From Amphritea atlantica (GTDB lineage Bacteria; Pseudomonadota; Gammaproteobacteria; Pseudomonadales; Balneatricaceae), in assembly GCA_024397875.1 (NCBI GenBank), contig CP073344.1, forward strand, positions 3,587,001 through 3,651,000: DNA of 64,000 nt, given 5' to 3'. A model generated the notes under the pieces. That model did no database searches. It had not been told where the DNA came from and saw only the letters and a list, made by a program, of their open reading frames with translations. The position numbers and the translations under genes were made by a program. The first letter of the stretch is position 1. Each line of letters starts with the position of its first letter. Below, in pieces: positions 42,474-55,518 of this stretch.

Positions 42474-45400
42474 TTAGCGGTCATCCTTTCCGCTAACCTG
42501 TTGTAACAGCGTATCCAGAGGCACAGGCAGACCCAGCCCGTAGCCCTGCCCATAGTCGACGCCGATCTCGCGCAGCATCTCGCATACCTCATCATTCTCA
42601 ACAAATTCAGCAATGGTGGTTTTGCCCATGACATGACCGATATCATTGATCGACTTAACCATCGCCAGATCCAGCTCATCCTCCAGAATCCCTTTCACAA
42701 ACAGGCCGTCAATCTTGAGATTATCCACCGGCAGATTTTTCAGGTAGGCAAAGGATGAGAGACCGCTACCAAAATCATCCAGTGAAAACTGACAACCGTA
42801 GGCCTTCAGCGCGGTAATAAACCGCTGGGCTTCAACAAGGTTAGCGATAGCCGAGGTTTCAGTAATCTCAAACTTCACCTTGTATGGCAATAGCGAAGAG
42901 CTTTCCAGATGCTTAATGATGGCCTCTTTAATACGCGGATCGCCCAGGCTGCCACCCGAAAGGTTAATGCCACAACAGCCAAAATACTGACTGAACTGGG
43001 TAAAGTTACGATCCAGCCACTGAAAGGCGTTACTGACCACCCACTCATCAATACGCCCGGCTAGTTGATAGCGTTCTGCCGCAGGCAAAAAAGCCCCCGG
43101 GGGAACGATATTACCCTCGCGGTCTTTCATTCGTAGCAGCAGCTCCACATCGGGCTTCAGCAGCGGGTTTTGTAACGGTACAATCACCTGGCCATAGAGT
43201 ATGAAACGATTTTCCTCGAGCGCAGCATTAATCTCTGAGACCCAGTGCATCTCACCTTCACGGCGGGCCAGCATCTCGTTCTCCTGAGTGTAGAGATGCA
43301 CCCGGTTACGCCCAGCATCCTTGGCGGTATAGCAGGCAGAGTCCGCCTGTTTGAGAATTTCAGTTAAATTAGCTGAGTGCTCATTAATAGCCACCACGCC
43401 GATACTGACCCCGATATTGAACGCCTGTTGCTCCCAGCAAAACTTAAAGTCGGCAATGGCATCCCGGACACTTTCAGCGACAATCTCAGCTTTTTCGAGG
43501 GGGCAGTTCTGCAGCAGAATACCGAACTCATCTCCCCCCAGGCGGGCAAGAGTATCGTTAGACCTTACCCGGCTCTGCAGCAATGAGGAAACCTGCCGCA
43601 ATAGTTCATCACCCGCCACATGACCGCAGGTATCATTAACGACTTTAAACTGATCCAGATCGAGGAAGCAGAAAGCATGCTGACAGCCGGGCTGACGCTG
43701 CGTCTGAAACAGAGTTTGCAGGCGTATTTCAAACTCACGCCGGTTAATCAGTCCGGTCAACTGATCATGGCTGGCATGGTAGCTGATCTGCTCAGAAATC
43801 AGCCGGTTTTCGGTAATATCCTGTAGGGTGACCACATAGTTTGTCAGCACCCCGTGACAATCATAGATAGGGGCAATATTAACCTGCGCCCAGTAATGCC
43901 CTCCTGACTTTTTCCGGTTAGCAATCTCGCCACGCCAGTTTGGCTGTTTGACCAGTTCAGGCCATATATCACTATAAGAGACCGACTCCTCCCGGGCAAA
44001 ATGAAGCATATGAAGACCCTGTCCCACAACGTCCTCAGGAACAAACCCGGTTTCTTCGGTAAACTTAGGGCTGGAATACTCAATCTCTCCATCCGGAAGC
44101 GTAATCAGCACCATATTCGGACTGAACTCTACCGCTTTGGATACTTTAACCAGTGCCTGTTCTGCCCTGCCACGCTCTTCAACTTCATACTGCAACGAAG
44201 CCGTTTTCTCTTTTACCAGTTGACTGATACGCAACGTACGACCGGTAAGGGAGAGCAACCAGCCATCAAGCAGGGCGGCAAATAACATCCCGCCTAATAG
44301 AACAATCCAGCTGCTCCACTGAGAAAAATGCACAAAAAACTCAGGTTTTGCCTGATACTCAAAGCGATACACCCGGCCGCCAGATAAATACTCTTTAGTC
44401 CAGATCAGCGACTCATAACCATTCTTATGATTTAAACCGGAAGCGTATATCTGCTGCTCTGTACCCGTCACATCAAAGGCCTCAACGGCGATCTGCTCTG
44501 CCAGATCGGTGCGTTCACTCAGCACGTAATTCATAAAGTCACCCACCCGGTAAACCGCCGCAACCACCCCTTCTTCAGACAGTCCCCGATCAACGCCCCC
44601 ATGATTTACCTGCAGATAGGCAACAATACCTTTTTGTTCTCCCGCCTCCTGAATCAATCTGATCGGGGCGGTAAAGGCTACATTGTTTTGCCTGCGTGCC
44701 CGCTGCAGAGCTTCCATCGCCAGCGGATTGCTAATCACGTTAAAACCATACGCCCGCTGATTGACTGCCAGTGGCTCGACGTAGGTGACCGGATAGTAAA
44801 CGTCATTCTCGGGTGCCGTTAGCATGGCGCCATCTTCACCCCGCTCCACGATGCGCATAGGGGCAGCGGCAGAACGCTCATACTCAGACCGGTTATCGTT
44901 AGCAATCCGGGGAATCCACTCCAGCGCCTGTATTTCAGGATAACGTTGCAGCATATGCTGCGTAAAACTGTAAAAATTGGTTCTGCTGATGGACGAGCTG
45001 CTCAGAAACAGACTGCGTAATGAGTAAAGCACCTCGATACCGCTATCTAAGCGTGCCTCCATATTGGAATGCAACTGCTCCGCCTGCTGATTAAACTTCA
45101 GGGTTCGTTCTTGTGACTCATAGTTTTTGGTTATCGAAAACAGGACAACAATAACTATCAGCAAGCCCCCCATCGGTAGGACGATCGACCACTTTCGGGT
45201 AAATAAAGTACTCTGCCGGTTGGCAAACAGAGCCAGCAACATCGGTGCAACCACAATGGCACCGATGCTGTCACCAATCCACCAGGTCAGCCAGCTGATA
45301 AAAAATTGTTGCCCGCTGATAACGTCAAATAACAGCAGTGAAATGATCGCCATCAGGCTCGACATAAGCGAAGCCAGAGGCCCGATGATCAGCAGAAAAA

Positions 45401-45806
45401 GCGTTATCTGCTTATCATCAATCAGATCAGGCATGCCTCCCAAAAGCCGGTGAGTCAGCCAGACCGCGCCGGCGGCTTCCAGAATGGCTGCCATACTGAG
45501 TAAAGACATCAGCACAAGCGAGCGTAGCAGCCCTGTTGTCGTGTCGGTATCCAGCCAGCTGGTTGCATAGAACGCCATCAACGCGATAAACAGACCGAAA
45601 CAGGCGCGATATCCCCGCAGCAGAATCGCGGCGATCGAAACGCCCGCCGCCGGCCACACTGCGGAGGCATCGCTTGGAGGGATCGATAGCAAGCCTACCG
45701 AAACCTGAGCCAGCAACAGGTAAGCCAGACCGGGTAATATATGTGTGCAAAACAGATCCGAAAGGCGACTTTGCGGTGCTTTGGCAAGTTGTAGGTTTGA
45801 CGACAT
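42474..45806 (-). CDS. MASE1-CHASE-PAS-GGDEF-EAL cyclic-di-GMP signalling protein
   Basis: This 1110-residue protein has an N-terminal multi-pass MASE1-like membrane region (about residues 15-240), a periplasmic CHASE domain (about 245-500, with SRTNFYSFTQHMLQRYPEIQ), a PAS domain (about 560-680), a GGDEF domain (about 690-845) and an EAL domain (about 860-1105). The cyclase motif LARLGGDEFGILL is intact. The phosphodiesterase side has VELLLRM in place of EAL, with EITET, LDDFGSGLSSF, LKIDGLFV and AEFVEND retained, so it may hydrolyse c-di-GMP. It could be bifunctional or lean to one activity. It is convergent with the bax-like gene. Confidence 0.93.
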   Translation of the reverse strand: MSSNLQLAKAPQSRLSDLFCTHILPGLAYLLLAQVSVGLLSIPPSDASAVWPAAGVSIAAILLRGYRACFGLFIALMAFYATSWLDTDTTTGLLRSLVLMSLLSMAAILEAAGAVWLTHRLLGGMPDLIDDKQITLFLLIIGPLASLMSSLMAIISLLLFDVISGQQFFISWLTWWIGDSIGAIVVAPMLLALFANRQSTLFTRKWSIVLPMGGLLIVIVVLFSITKNYESQERTLKFNQQAEQLHSNMEARLDSGIEVLYSLRSLFLSSSSISRTNFYSFTQHMLQRYPEIQALEWIPRIANDNRSEYERSAAAPMRIVERGEDGAMLTAPENDVYYPVTYVEPLAVNQRAYGFNVISNPLAMEALQRARRQNNVAFTAPIRLIQEAGEQKGIVAYLQVNHGGVDRGLSEEGVVAAVYRVGDFMNYVLSERTDLAEQIAVEAFDVTGTEQQIYASGLNHKNGYESLIWTKEYLSGGRVYRFEYQAKPEFFVHFSQWSSWIVLLGGMLFAALLDGWLLSLTGRTLRISQLVKEKTASLQYEVEERGRAEQALVKVSKAVEFSPNMVLITLPDGEIEYSSPKFTEETGFVPEDVVGQGLHMLHFAREESVSYSDIWPELVKQPNWRGEIANRKKSGGHYWAQVNIAPIYDCHGVLTNYVVTLQDITENRLISEQISYHASHDQLTGLINRREFEIRLQTLFQTQRQPGCQHAFCFLDLDQFKVVNDTCGHVAGDELLRQVSSLLQSRVRSNDTLARLGGDEFGILLQNCPLEKAEIVAESVRDAIADFKFCWEQQAFNIGVSIGVVAINEHSANLTEILKQADSACYTAKDAGRNRVHLYTQENEMLARREGEMHWVSEINAALEENRFILYGQVIVPLQNPLLKPDVELLLRMKDREGNIVPPGAFLPAAERYQLAGRIDEWVVSNAFQWLDRNFTQFSQYFGCCGINLSGGSLGDPRIKEAIIKHLESSSLLPYKVKFEITETSAIANLVEAQRFITALKAYGCQFSLDDFGSGLSSFAYLKNLPVDNLKIDGLFVKGILEDELDLAMVKSINDIGHVMGKTTIAEFVENDEVCEMLREIGVDYGQGYGLGLPVPLDTLLQQVSGKDDR

Positions 45807-46448
45807 ACAGCGGCTGCGTTCTCTTATATATGCTGGCTGATTGAAAGCTCTGTCAACAATGTACCCTAATTCATTAATAATATTGAGTCTTAACTACTCA
45901 CTCTGCATATTCAAACTGCAATTTACCGATACAGATTGATCACTCAGAAAATCAGCCCGCCAAACTGTGACATGCCTCAACCCGACGACTTGATCTTTCA
46001 TTCTATTTCGCTATTTTAAGGCCCGCTATTAGACGATACGCACATAACCGAACGCTACGAATACGCCAGAATAATTTACCCGGTTCAGGGTCAGTGAAAT
46101 GTTCAGATAAAAAAGAAATTTCACAATGGATACAAATGTCTACGCTTCACCCCAGGCGGTATGAGAACCCCCATCAGATATCGCCACGCCGTTAACACTG
46201 AAGCAGATCCTGTTTTCATGTCAGGGACGCATTGGCCGATAGACGTTCTGACTTTGTTCGCTGGTATCGGCGCTGATCACATGAGTGGTGATCGCCGGGC
46301 TAGCCTTTTTAATCTTTACCGTCTCAAGCGACACAGCGCCTGGTGGATTCTGATTATGTTGGTCCCGGCAACAGGGTGCTGATTGAAGCGGGGTTTTATG
46401 GCGGGGAGCCCGGCGGCTAACAATTACGGTCCACCCAGCGCCAGATAC
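45807..46448. other. Intergenic region between the GGDEF/EAL gene and DUF1820
   Basis: About 640 bases with no convincing gene. It holds the promoter side of the GGDEF/EAL gene at the left. Short open frames on both strands near 46160-46470 show no recognisable motif or ribosome-binding site, and I treat them as non-coding. Confidence 0.5.
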
Positions 46449-46482
46449 AAAAAATGCGCCAAGCCTCATCGGCTTGGCGCAT
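46449..46482 (-). terminator. Intrinsic terminator of the DUF1820 gene
   Basis: On the minus strand ATGCGCCAAGCC-GATG-AGGCTTGGCGCAT is followed by six T, about 55 bp after the DUF1820 stop. Confidence 0.85.
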
Positions 46483-46538
46483 GTTATCGGTTCTGAGCGA
46501 TCGGTTCTGACAATCGCTTTAACAGGCTAAAGGCGGGA

Positions 46539-46853
46539 TCAGTTTCTCGGCGGCATCACCGGAAACGGGGTAACCGTCCCCTTAACTTCCGTAATTTTTG
46601 CCGGTCCTTCATGCTTCACTTCATCGATGCGGATGATCGCCTGCATCGGAATATAGCTGCGTTCAACATCTTCAAACTGTTTTTTAAGCTTTTCTTCGGA
46701 AGGATCAACAACCATCGAACCCTGATTACCAAAAACGATGTTTTCTACTTCCAGAAAGCCCCATAAATCACTTTGATAAACATTATGAGCGTAGATCTCA
46801 TAGATCTCGTTCTGATTAAGAAATTTTATCCGGTAGATCGGGTCACTGGCCAT
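46539..46853 (-). CDS. DUF1820 family protein
   Basis: The 104-residue protein matches the DUF1820 family of gammaproteobacteria, with PIYRIKFLNQNEIYEIYAHN at the start, VYQSDLWGFLEVE, and VERSYIPMQAIIRIDEV in the second half, ending in a proline-rich tail (TPFPVMPPRN). It is a soluble, cytoplasmic-looking protein of unknown function, and no catalytic motif is visible. It is divergent from miaB, with a 156-bp intergenic region, and is commonly found next to miaB in this group. Confidence 0.88.
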   Translation of the reverse strand: MASDPIYRIKFLNQNEIYEIYAHNVYQSDLWGFLEVENIVFGNQGSMVVDPSEEKLKKQFEDVERSYIPMQAIIRIDEVKHEGPAKITEVKGTVTPFPVMPPRN

Positions 46854-47009
46854 GATTCACTGCACTCAAAAGGGTTAACTGCGGTTATTATGGGGACGCT
46901 TTAGCTGATTACAAGTCATTTCCGATGCGGTTAAAAACTATGCAGCCGGATTGCCATAAAGTATAATTCCCGCCCTTTTAATTTCTCCAAAATGTAGAAC
47001 AGGTGTGCA

Positions 47010-48368
47010 ATGGCCAAAAAGCTATTCATTAAAACCCACGGTTGCCAGATGAACGAGTACGATTCCTCACGCATGGCGGATCTGCTGGGCGAAAGCCATG
47101 AACTTGAGTTAACCGATAATCAGGACGAGGCGGATGTGCTGCTCCTGAACACCTGTTCCATTCGCGAAAAAGCGCAGGAAAAAGTATTCCATCAACTGGG
47201 ACGCTGGCGCAAACTGAAAGCGAAGAACCCCGACCTGAAGATTGGCGTCGGCGGTTGTGTTGCGTCACAGGAAGGTGATGCGATTCTCAAGCGCGCGCCA
47301 TACGTGGATATGATCTTCGGTCCGCAAACGCTACACCGCCTGCCGGAGATGATCGACCTCACGAACGCCGGCAACCAGAAGAAAGGCATTGTCGATATCA
47401 GCTTCCCCGAGATCGAGAAATTTGATCACCTGCCAGCGCCCCGGGTTGAAGGCGCTGAAGCCTTTGTTTCGGTGATGGAGGGCTGTAGTAAATACTGTAC
47501 CTTCTGCGTTGTCCCCTACACCCGCGGTGAGGAGGTCAGCCGCCCACTGGATGACATCATTACCGAAGCGGTTGAGCTGTCAGAGCAAGGGGTGCGGGAG
47601 ATCCACCTGCTGGGCCAGAACGTAAATGCTTACCAGGGCGCAACTCATGATGGCGACAGTGCTGACCTGGCGGAGCTGATCCGCTGCGTGGCAGCTATCG
47701 ACGGTATCGATCGTATTCGTTTCACCACCTCCCATCCGGTCGAGTTCACCGATAGCCTGGTGGATGTTTACCGTGAAGTGCCTGAACTGGTGAGCTTCCT
47801 GCACCTGCCGGTGCAGAGTGGTTCTGACCGGATTCTGATGGCGATGAAGCGCGGCCATATGGCGCTGGAATACAAGTCACTGATTCGTAAAATCCGCGCC
47901 GCCCGGCCTGACATTACCCTGTCGTCCGACTTTATTGTGGGTTTCCCGGGGGAAAGCGATGCCGATTTCGAAGCGACTATGAACCTGATTGCTGAGATCG
48001 GCTTTGATAACTCTTACAGCTTTATCTACAGCCGTCGTCCGGGAACCCCTGCTGCGGACCTGCCCGATGACGTTTCAGAAGAGACCAAGAAGCAGCGTCT
48101 GAATATTCTGCAACAGCGCATCAGCCAGCAAGCGATGCAGATCAGCCGCCGGATGGTCGATTCGGTGCAACGAATTCTGGTGACCGATTACTCACGCAAA
48201 GATCCGGGGATGCTACAGGGTCGCACCGAGAATAACCGGGTGGTTAACTTCCGTTGCGAGAACCCTGACCAGATCGGTCATTTTGCTGATGTCCGTATCG
48301 TCGAAGCCTACAGCAATTCGCTGCTGGGTGAGCTGGTCGGTTCCGAACTGGATCAGGCCGGGGCATAA
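47010..48368 (+). CDS. miaB: tRNA-2-methylthio-N6-dimethylallyladenosine synthase MiaB
   Basis: MiaB adds a methylthio group to i6A37 in tRNAs reading U-starting codons. The 452-residue protein has the N-terminal UPF0004 domain ([38 protein letters not shown]), the radical SAM motif [12 protein letters not shown] at about residue 155, and the C-terminal TRAM domain. All six cluster cysteines are present. A TATAAT-type -10 at 46959 gives a possible promoter, but its -35 is poor. It starts the miaB-ybeZ-ybeY-ybeX-lnt block, which is likely one operon or nearly so. Confidence 0.97.
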   Translation: MAKKLFIKTHGCQMNEYDSSRMADLLGESHELELTDNQDEADVLLLNTCSIREKAQEKVFHQLGRWRKLKAKNPDLKIGVGGCVASQEGDAILKRAPYVDMIFGPQTLHRLPEMIDLTNAGNQKKGIVDISFPEIEKFDHLPAPRVEGAEAFVSVMEGCSKYCTFCVVPYTRGEEVSRPLDDIITEAVELSEQGVREIHLLGQNVNAYQGATHDGDSADLAELIRCVAAIDGIDRIRFTTSHPVEFTDSLVDVYREVPELVSFLHLPVQSGSDRILMAMKRGHMALEYKSLIRKIRAARPDITLSSDFIVGFPGESDADFEATMNLIAEIGFDNSYSFIYSRRPGTPAADLPDDVSEETKKQRLNILQQRISQQAMQISRRMVDSVQRILVTDYSRKDPGMLQGRTENNRVVNFRCENPDQIGHFADVRIVEAYSNSLLGELVGSELDQAGA

Positions 48369-48443
48369 TTTAAAGCGACTGTCATCAGGGCAGTCCGGTA
48401 TCCTGCTAAACTAAACAGTATCTCTCTATTAAAGGATTCGTTT

Positions 48444-49445
48444 TTGAACACAGCGCAAACCATTCAGCTCACACTGGAGCCGGATAATCCGCAACACCTC
48501 TCCAACCTGTGCGGCCAGCTCGATGAGCATCTGCGTCTGATTGAACAACGACTCGGCATAGAGATCAGCAACCGGGGTAACAGCTTCAAACTGGCAGGCC
48601 GATCAAACGTCGTCCGTGCCGGAGCCAAGATGCTGGAACAGCTCTACGAAGATGCCCAACAGGGGGAGCAGATCACTCCGGATCAGATACACCTGCTCCT
48701 GCAACAATCCGGCGTTGAACAGCTGACCGGCGGTGAACCCACAGCAGCGGTGTATCAAGCAGATATCACCATCCAGACCCGCAAAACCCTGATCCGCCCC
48801 CGCGGCCCCAATCAGCAGGGATATGTTCGTTCAATCCTGACCCACGATATCAATTTCGGTATCGGCCCGGCCGGTACCGGCAAAACCTATCTGGCCGTTG
48901 CCTGTGCCTGCGAAGCACTGGAGCGCGAAGAGGTCAGCCGTATCCTGCTGGTCCGCCCCGCCGTTGAAGCCGGTGAAAAACTAGGCTTCCTGCCCGGCGA
49001 TCTGAGCCAGAAGGTTGACCCTTACCTGCGTCCTCTGTACGACGCACTCTATGAGATGCTGGGAATTGAGCGGGTCAGTAAGCTGATCGAACGCAATGTG
49101 ATCGAAGTCGCGCCCTTGGCGTATATGCGTGGCCGCACCCTCAACGGCTCTTTCGTTATTCTCGATGAAAGCCAGAACACCACCCGTGAGCAGATGAAGA
49201 TGTTTCTCACCCGGATCGGGTTTGGTTCTACCGCCGTGATTACCGGTGACACCACTCAGATCGACCTGCCCAAAGGAGTCCGTTCCGGCCTGATCCATGC
49301 CAGTGAAGTACTCAAGGAGGTCAAAGGGATCGGCTTTACCCGCTTTACCGCCAAAGACGTGGTACGTCACCCATTGGTAGGCCATATTGTCGAAGCCTAT
49401 GATGAATACGAACAGCGTCAGGATCCGCAACAGGACAGAAAATGA
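48444..49445 (+). CDS. ybeZ: PhoH-like protein YbeZ
   Basis: The 333-residue PhoH-family ATPase has Walker A GPAGTGKTYLAVA, Walker B SFVILDESQNTT, and RPAVEAGEKLGFLPG typical of the family. It starts with a TTG (48444), preceded by AAAGGA at a suitable distance. In Escherichia coli YbeZ partners YbeY in rRNA processing. It overlaps ybeY by 4 bp (ATGA) and follows miaB by 75 bp. Confidence 0.95.
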   Translation: MNTAQTIQLTLEPDNPQHLSNLCGQLDEHLRLIEQRLGIEISNRGNSFKLAGRSNVVRAGAKMLEQLYEDAQQGEQITPDQIHLLLQQSGVEQLTGGEPTAAVYQADITIQTRKTLIRPRGPNQQGYVRSILTHDINFGIGPAGTGKTYLAVACACEALEREEVSRILLVRPAVEAGEKLGFLPGDLSQKVDPYLRPLYDALYEMLGIERVSKLIERNVIEVAPLAYMRGRTLNGSFVILDESQNTTREQMKMFLTRIGFGSTAVITGDTTQIDLPKGVRSGLIHASEVLKEVKGIGFTRFTAKDVVRHPLVGHIVEAYDEYEQRQDPQQDRK

Positions 49446-49900
49446 GCTACTTTGTTGACCGTCAGTGCCAGATAGACGATGAAAATCTTCCCTCTGAAGC
49501 ACAACTGACCGAATGGGTCACTAGCGCCCTCAAGGGGCGCCTTGACGCAGCTGAACTCTCCATCCGCATTGTCTCCCCTGAGGAAAGCCGGGAACTCAAT
49601 CACCAGTACCGGGGCAAGGATAGTGCCACCAACGTTTTATCCTTTCCTTTTGAAATGCCTGATGGAATAGAGCTGGATCTTCTGGGCGACCTGGTGGTAT
49701 GCGCAGAGGTGGTTGCCAGAGAAGCCCACGAACAAAACAAGCCATTATTCCATCACTGGTGCCACATGGTGGTACACGGGGTATTGCATCTGCTTGGATT
49801 CGACCATATAAATAACGATGATGCGGAAGAGATGGAGCAGCTGGAAAAGGAAATCCTTGCCAGTCTGGGCATCCCTGACCCCTACCTGTTAACTGAATAA
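49442..49900 (+). CDS. ybeY: Endoribonuclease YbeY
   Basis: YbeY is a single-strand endoribonuclease needed for 16S rRNA 3' maturation and 70S quality control. The zinc-site motif MVVHGVLHLLGFDH is present near residue 110, and NVLSFPFEMP is upstream. The 152-residue length is typical. It is translationally coupled to ybeZ and 28 bp ahead of ybeX. Confidence 0.97.
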   Translation: MSYFVDRQCQIDDENLPSEAQLTEWVTSALKGRLDAAELSIRIVSPEESRELNHQYRGKDSATNVLSFPFEMPDGIELDLLGDLVVCAEVVAREAHEQNKPLFHHWCHMVVHGVLHLLGFDHINNDDAEEMEQLEKEILASLGIPDPYLLTE

Positions 49901-49928
49901 GCAAGATGCCGAAGAAACGGAGTACCAC

Positions 49929-50786
49929 ATGAGCGAAGATCGATCGGGAAATGGCACGCAGAAATCCTGGCTGGGTAAGCTCACCCAGATCTTTTCTGAT
50001 GAACCCAAAACCCGTGAAGACCTGCTGGCAGATCTGAAAGACGCCACCGATGAAAACGTGCTCGATCAGGAAGCGTTCAGCATTATCGAAGGGGCGATGC
50101 AGGTAGCCGACCAGCAGGTCAGGGACGTCATGATTCCACGCTCACAGATGGTAGTGGTTGAAGCCGACCAGACGCCCAAAGAGTTCCTGCCGATTATTAT
50201 CTCTTCAGCCCACTCCCGCTTTCCGGTCATTGGTGAAAACCCGGATGATATCCTCGGGGTCTTACTCGCGAAAGATCTGCTATCGCTGATTCTCGACGAA
50301 AACAATCTGGAAAACTTTGATATCAGGCAGCATGTCCGCAAAGCCACGTTCATCCCGGAAAGTAAACGCCTCAACGTACTGCTGAAAGAGTTTCGCGCCA
50401 CCCGTAATCACATGGCTATCGTTGTAGATGAATATGCCGGGGTATCCGGTGTTATCACCATCGAGGATGTACTGGAGCAGATTGTAGGGCAGATTGAAGA
50501 TGAGCATGATGTCGAAGACGATGAAGGCAATATTAAACCCTTTGATGATAATGGCTACATTGTCAAAGCGCTGACACCGATCGAAGATTTTAATGAGTTT
50601 TTCGATATCGGTATGCCTGATGACGAATTTGATACGATTGGCGGATTGGTAACACAGAAATTTGGCCATCTGCCACGCAAGGACGAGACTGTGGAAATTG
50701 ATGCATTTACATTCAAGGTGCTTAGTGCAGACAACCGGCGAATCCGGTTGCTTCAGGTTATCCGGTCAGCACCTGTTGATTACTGA
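49929..50786 (+). CDS. ybeX: CorC/YbeX-type CBS-domain transporter-associated protein
   Basis: The 285-residue cytoplasmic protein has an N-terminal region (QKSWLGKLTQIFSDEPKT), two CBS domains (about residues 55-185, with QVRDVMIPRSQMVVVEAD and VVDEYAGVSGVITIED), and a C-terminal CorC_HlyC FAD-like domain (about 200-280). It is often named CorC and linked to magnesium/cobalt resistance or ribosome metabolism. The stop overlaps the lnt start codon by 1 bp (TGATGA arrangement), so it is coupled to lnt. Confidence 0.95.
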   Translation: MSEDRSGNGTQKSWLGKLTQIFSDEPKTREDLLADLKDATDENVLDQEAFSIIEGAMQVADQQVRDVMIPRSQMVVVEADQTPKEFLPIIISSAHSRFPVIGENPDDILGVLLAKDLLSLILDENNLENFDIRQHVRKATFIPESKRLNVLLKEFRATRNHMAIVVDEYAGVSGVITIEDVLEQIVGQIEDEHDVEDDEGNIKPFDDNGYIVKALTPIEDFNEFFDIGMPDDEFDTIGGLVTQKFGHLPRKDETVEIDAFTFKVLSADNRRIRLLQVIRSAPVDY

Positions 50787-52306
50787 TGAATAACCCCACA
50801 CCGTTCATACTCTGGCGGGTAATTCTTTGCATCATTGCCGGTGCAATCGCTCCCCTGTCACTGGCGCCGTTTGACTACTGGTATCTGGGCGGCGTATCGG
50901 TTGCCCTGCTGTTTATACTGTTACACAACTGCACCTCCCGGGCAGGCGCCTGGCTTGGTTGGTGTTATGGCCTTGGATTCTTTGGCACCGGGGTGTCCTG
51001 GGTATTTGTCAGCATCCATGAGCACAGCAGCGCCTCCGCCTTACTGGCGGGCTCAATGACCGCCCTGTTTGTCGCCGCACTGGCGCTTCTGTTTGCCCTG
51101 CAGGGATGGGTCTACACCCGTTTTTTCCGCAATGTAGTGGGGTTCAGCGCCCTCTGGATACTGTTTGAGTGGTTGCGAAGCTGGCTGTTTACCGGCTTTC
51201 CCTGGCTCTATCTCGGCTACGGCCTGATCGATACGCCCCTGGCAATGTTTGCGCCGCTGGGGGGCGTCTGGCTACTCAGCCTCTACGTGGTTCTGACCAG
51301 CACCCTGCTGGTGACCTTTTTAAAGCGTTTAAAATACCCGCTGCAGGCAGCCACCATCCTGTTGATAATCGGGCTGCCTCTGATTGCGATCCAGCAAAAT
51401 AAGATACCACAAAGCTGGACATCTCCCATCGGTGAGCCGATCAGCGTCATGGCGGTCCAGGCCAACATTCCACAACAGCAAAAGTGGCAGCGCGGCGAAC
51501 TTGAATATATTCTGCAAACCTATGTCGACCTGAGTCAGGGCAGCGAAAAAGCAGACCTGCTGATCTGGCCAGAAACCGCCATTCCAACCTTCTATCAGAG
51601 GGCCAGAGTAATCCTTACCCCGTTTACTGAGCAGCTGGAAAAAAGTGGCACCTCGATGATTAGCGGCATACCAACGGTTTATACCGATCCGGAGCAACCG
51701 AAGGGAAAACGCTATACCAACAGCCTGACCCTGTTTGCCGGCGGCATTGGCAACTACGATAAACAAAGGCTGGTACCTTTCGGCGAGTATGTGCCACTGG
51801 AACAGCAACTGCGCGGCATCATCGACTTCTTTGATCTGCCGATGTCAGAGTTCAGTCTGGGATCACCGGATCAGCCACTGCTGCATGCGTCGGGCAGCCG
51901 GATTGCACCATTTATTTGTTATGAGATCGCTTATCCAGAACTGGTGAGACAACAAAGTCTGAGCAGCGATCTGTTACTCACCGTTAGCAATGACACCTGG
52001 TTTGGTCACTCAAGTGCCCCGGCACAACATCTGCAGATCGCCCGGATGCGGGCACTGGAAACCGGCCGCTGGCTGATTCGGTCAACCAACAATGGTATCA
52101 GTGCGCTGGTCGGCCCTGATGGCAAAATCAGCGCCACAGTGCCCCAATATGAACAAGCGGTAATGCGCGGTGAAGTTCAGCGGATGGCTGGCCTGACGCC
52201 CTATCAGGAATGGGGAATCAAGCCATTGCAGGTCGTGACAGCACTGATGTTACTGTTCGGTCTTGTCAGCGCTCCAGGGAGCCGAGAGTCGCGTAAAGGT
52301 TTCTGA
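50786..52306 (+). CDS. lnt: Apolipoprotein N-acyltransferase
   Basis: Lnt adds the third acyl chain to the N-terminal cysteine of lipoproteins. The 506-residue protein has N-terminal transmembrane helices and a nitrilase-like periplasmic domain with the catalytic triad: glutamate in LIWPETAIP, lysine in YDKQRLVPFGEYVP, and cysteine in APFICYEIAYPE. Its 3' end overlaps the convergent YbeL-type gene by 57 bp. The lipoproteins in this window (flgO, flgP, lptE, the OmpA-like gene) are its likely substrates. Confidence 0.97.
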   Translation: MNNPTPFILWRVILCIIAGAIAPLSLAPFDYWYLGGVSVALLFILLHNCTSRAGAWLGWCYGLGFFGTGVSWVFVSIHEHSSASALLAGSMTALFVAALALLFALQGWVYTRFFRNVVGFSALWILFEWLRSWLFTGFPWLYLGYGLIDTPLAMFAPLGGVWLLSLYVVLTSTLLVTFLKRLKYPLQAATILLIIGLPLIAIQQNKIPQSWTSPIGEPISVMAVQANIPQQQKWQRGELEYILQTYVDLSQGSEKADLLIWPETAIPTFYQRARVILTPFTEQLEKSGTSMISGIPTVYTDPEQPKGKRYTNSLTLFAGGIGNYDKQRLVPFGEYVPLEQQLRGIIDFFDLPMSEFSLGSPDQPLLHASGSRIAPFICYEIAYPELVRQQSLSSDLLLTVSNDTWFGHSSAPAQHLQIARMRALETGRWLIRSTNNGISALVGPDGKISATVPQYEQAVMRGEVQRMAGLTPYQEWGIKPLQVVTALMLLFGLVSAPGSRESRKGF

Positions 52307-52804
52307 GCCACACTTCGGGCACACTTTCAGGCGGGCGGTATGGGTATTGGTCACCTGTTCGCCACAGGCAACGCAGACAAAGGTGCCTGCCGCTGCTGTA
52401 TCTCCGGCGGCATAGTGATCCTCTCCTTCCGCCAGGCGCTGTTCAAGCTCAGTGATACCGATACGGGTGCGATCTGCCAGATCCATCAGTTGCCGCGCGA
52501 CGGTCTGTTCCAGCACATTCAGATCAAAATGAAGCCAGGCGGCGATCCCCTCGCCGGTCTCGTGGGCATAATAACCCAGCTGCTTCAGGTCCCTTTTAAG
52601 ATAGGCACTGAGCAGATCCATCTCATCCCGGGTCATCTCTTCGGCCGCTAACTCCAGCTCAACAGCCTCCTCAATTTTATCCTGCAGATAATCCCAGGAA
52701 CGGTGTTCTGCAGATTCCAGATCCTTACGCAACCGGCTTAGCACCCGATCATATTGAGCACTACGATCTTTACCATTGCTATTGTTGCTCATATCCATCT
52801 CCAA
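52250..52804 (-). CDS. Zinc-ribbon protein, DUF1451 (YbeL-like)
   Basis: The 184-residue protein has a coiled-coil helical N-terminal region (SRLRKDLESAEHRSWDYLQD) and a C-terminal zinc ribbon with FVCVACGEQVTNTHTARLKV and CPKCGSETFTRL (C-x2-C, C-x2-C). This is the DUF1451 family represented by YbeL near leuS in Escherichia coli, which has the same neighbours. The function is not known. It overlaps lnt by 57 bp at the 3' ends. Confidence 0.9.
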   Translation of the reverse strand: MEMDMSNNSNGKDRSAQYDRVLSRLRKDLESAEHRSWDYLQDKIEEAVELELAAEEMTRDEMDLLSAYLKRDLKQLGYYAHETGEGIAAWLHFDLNVLEQTVARQLMDLADRTRIGITELEQRLAEGEDHYAAGDTAAAGTFVCVACGEQVTNTHTARLKVCPKCGSETFTRLSAPWSADKTEQ

Positions 52805-52814
52805 AGCCGACTAA

Positions 52815-55508
<2,694 letters not shown>

Positions 55509-55518
55509 GGGGTCCAGG

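Noticed and set aside
46161..46382. 73-codon plus-strand frame in the 45.8-46.5 kb gap
   Set aside because: No motif, no good ribosome-binding site and no family resemblance; a minus-strand frame crosses the same bases.
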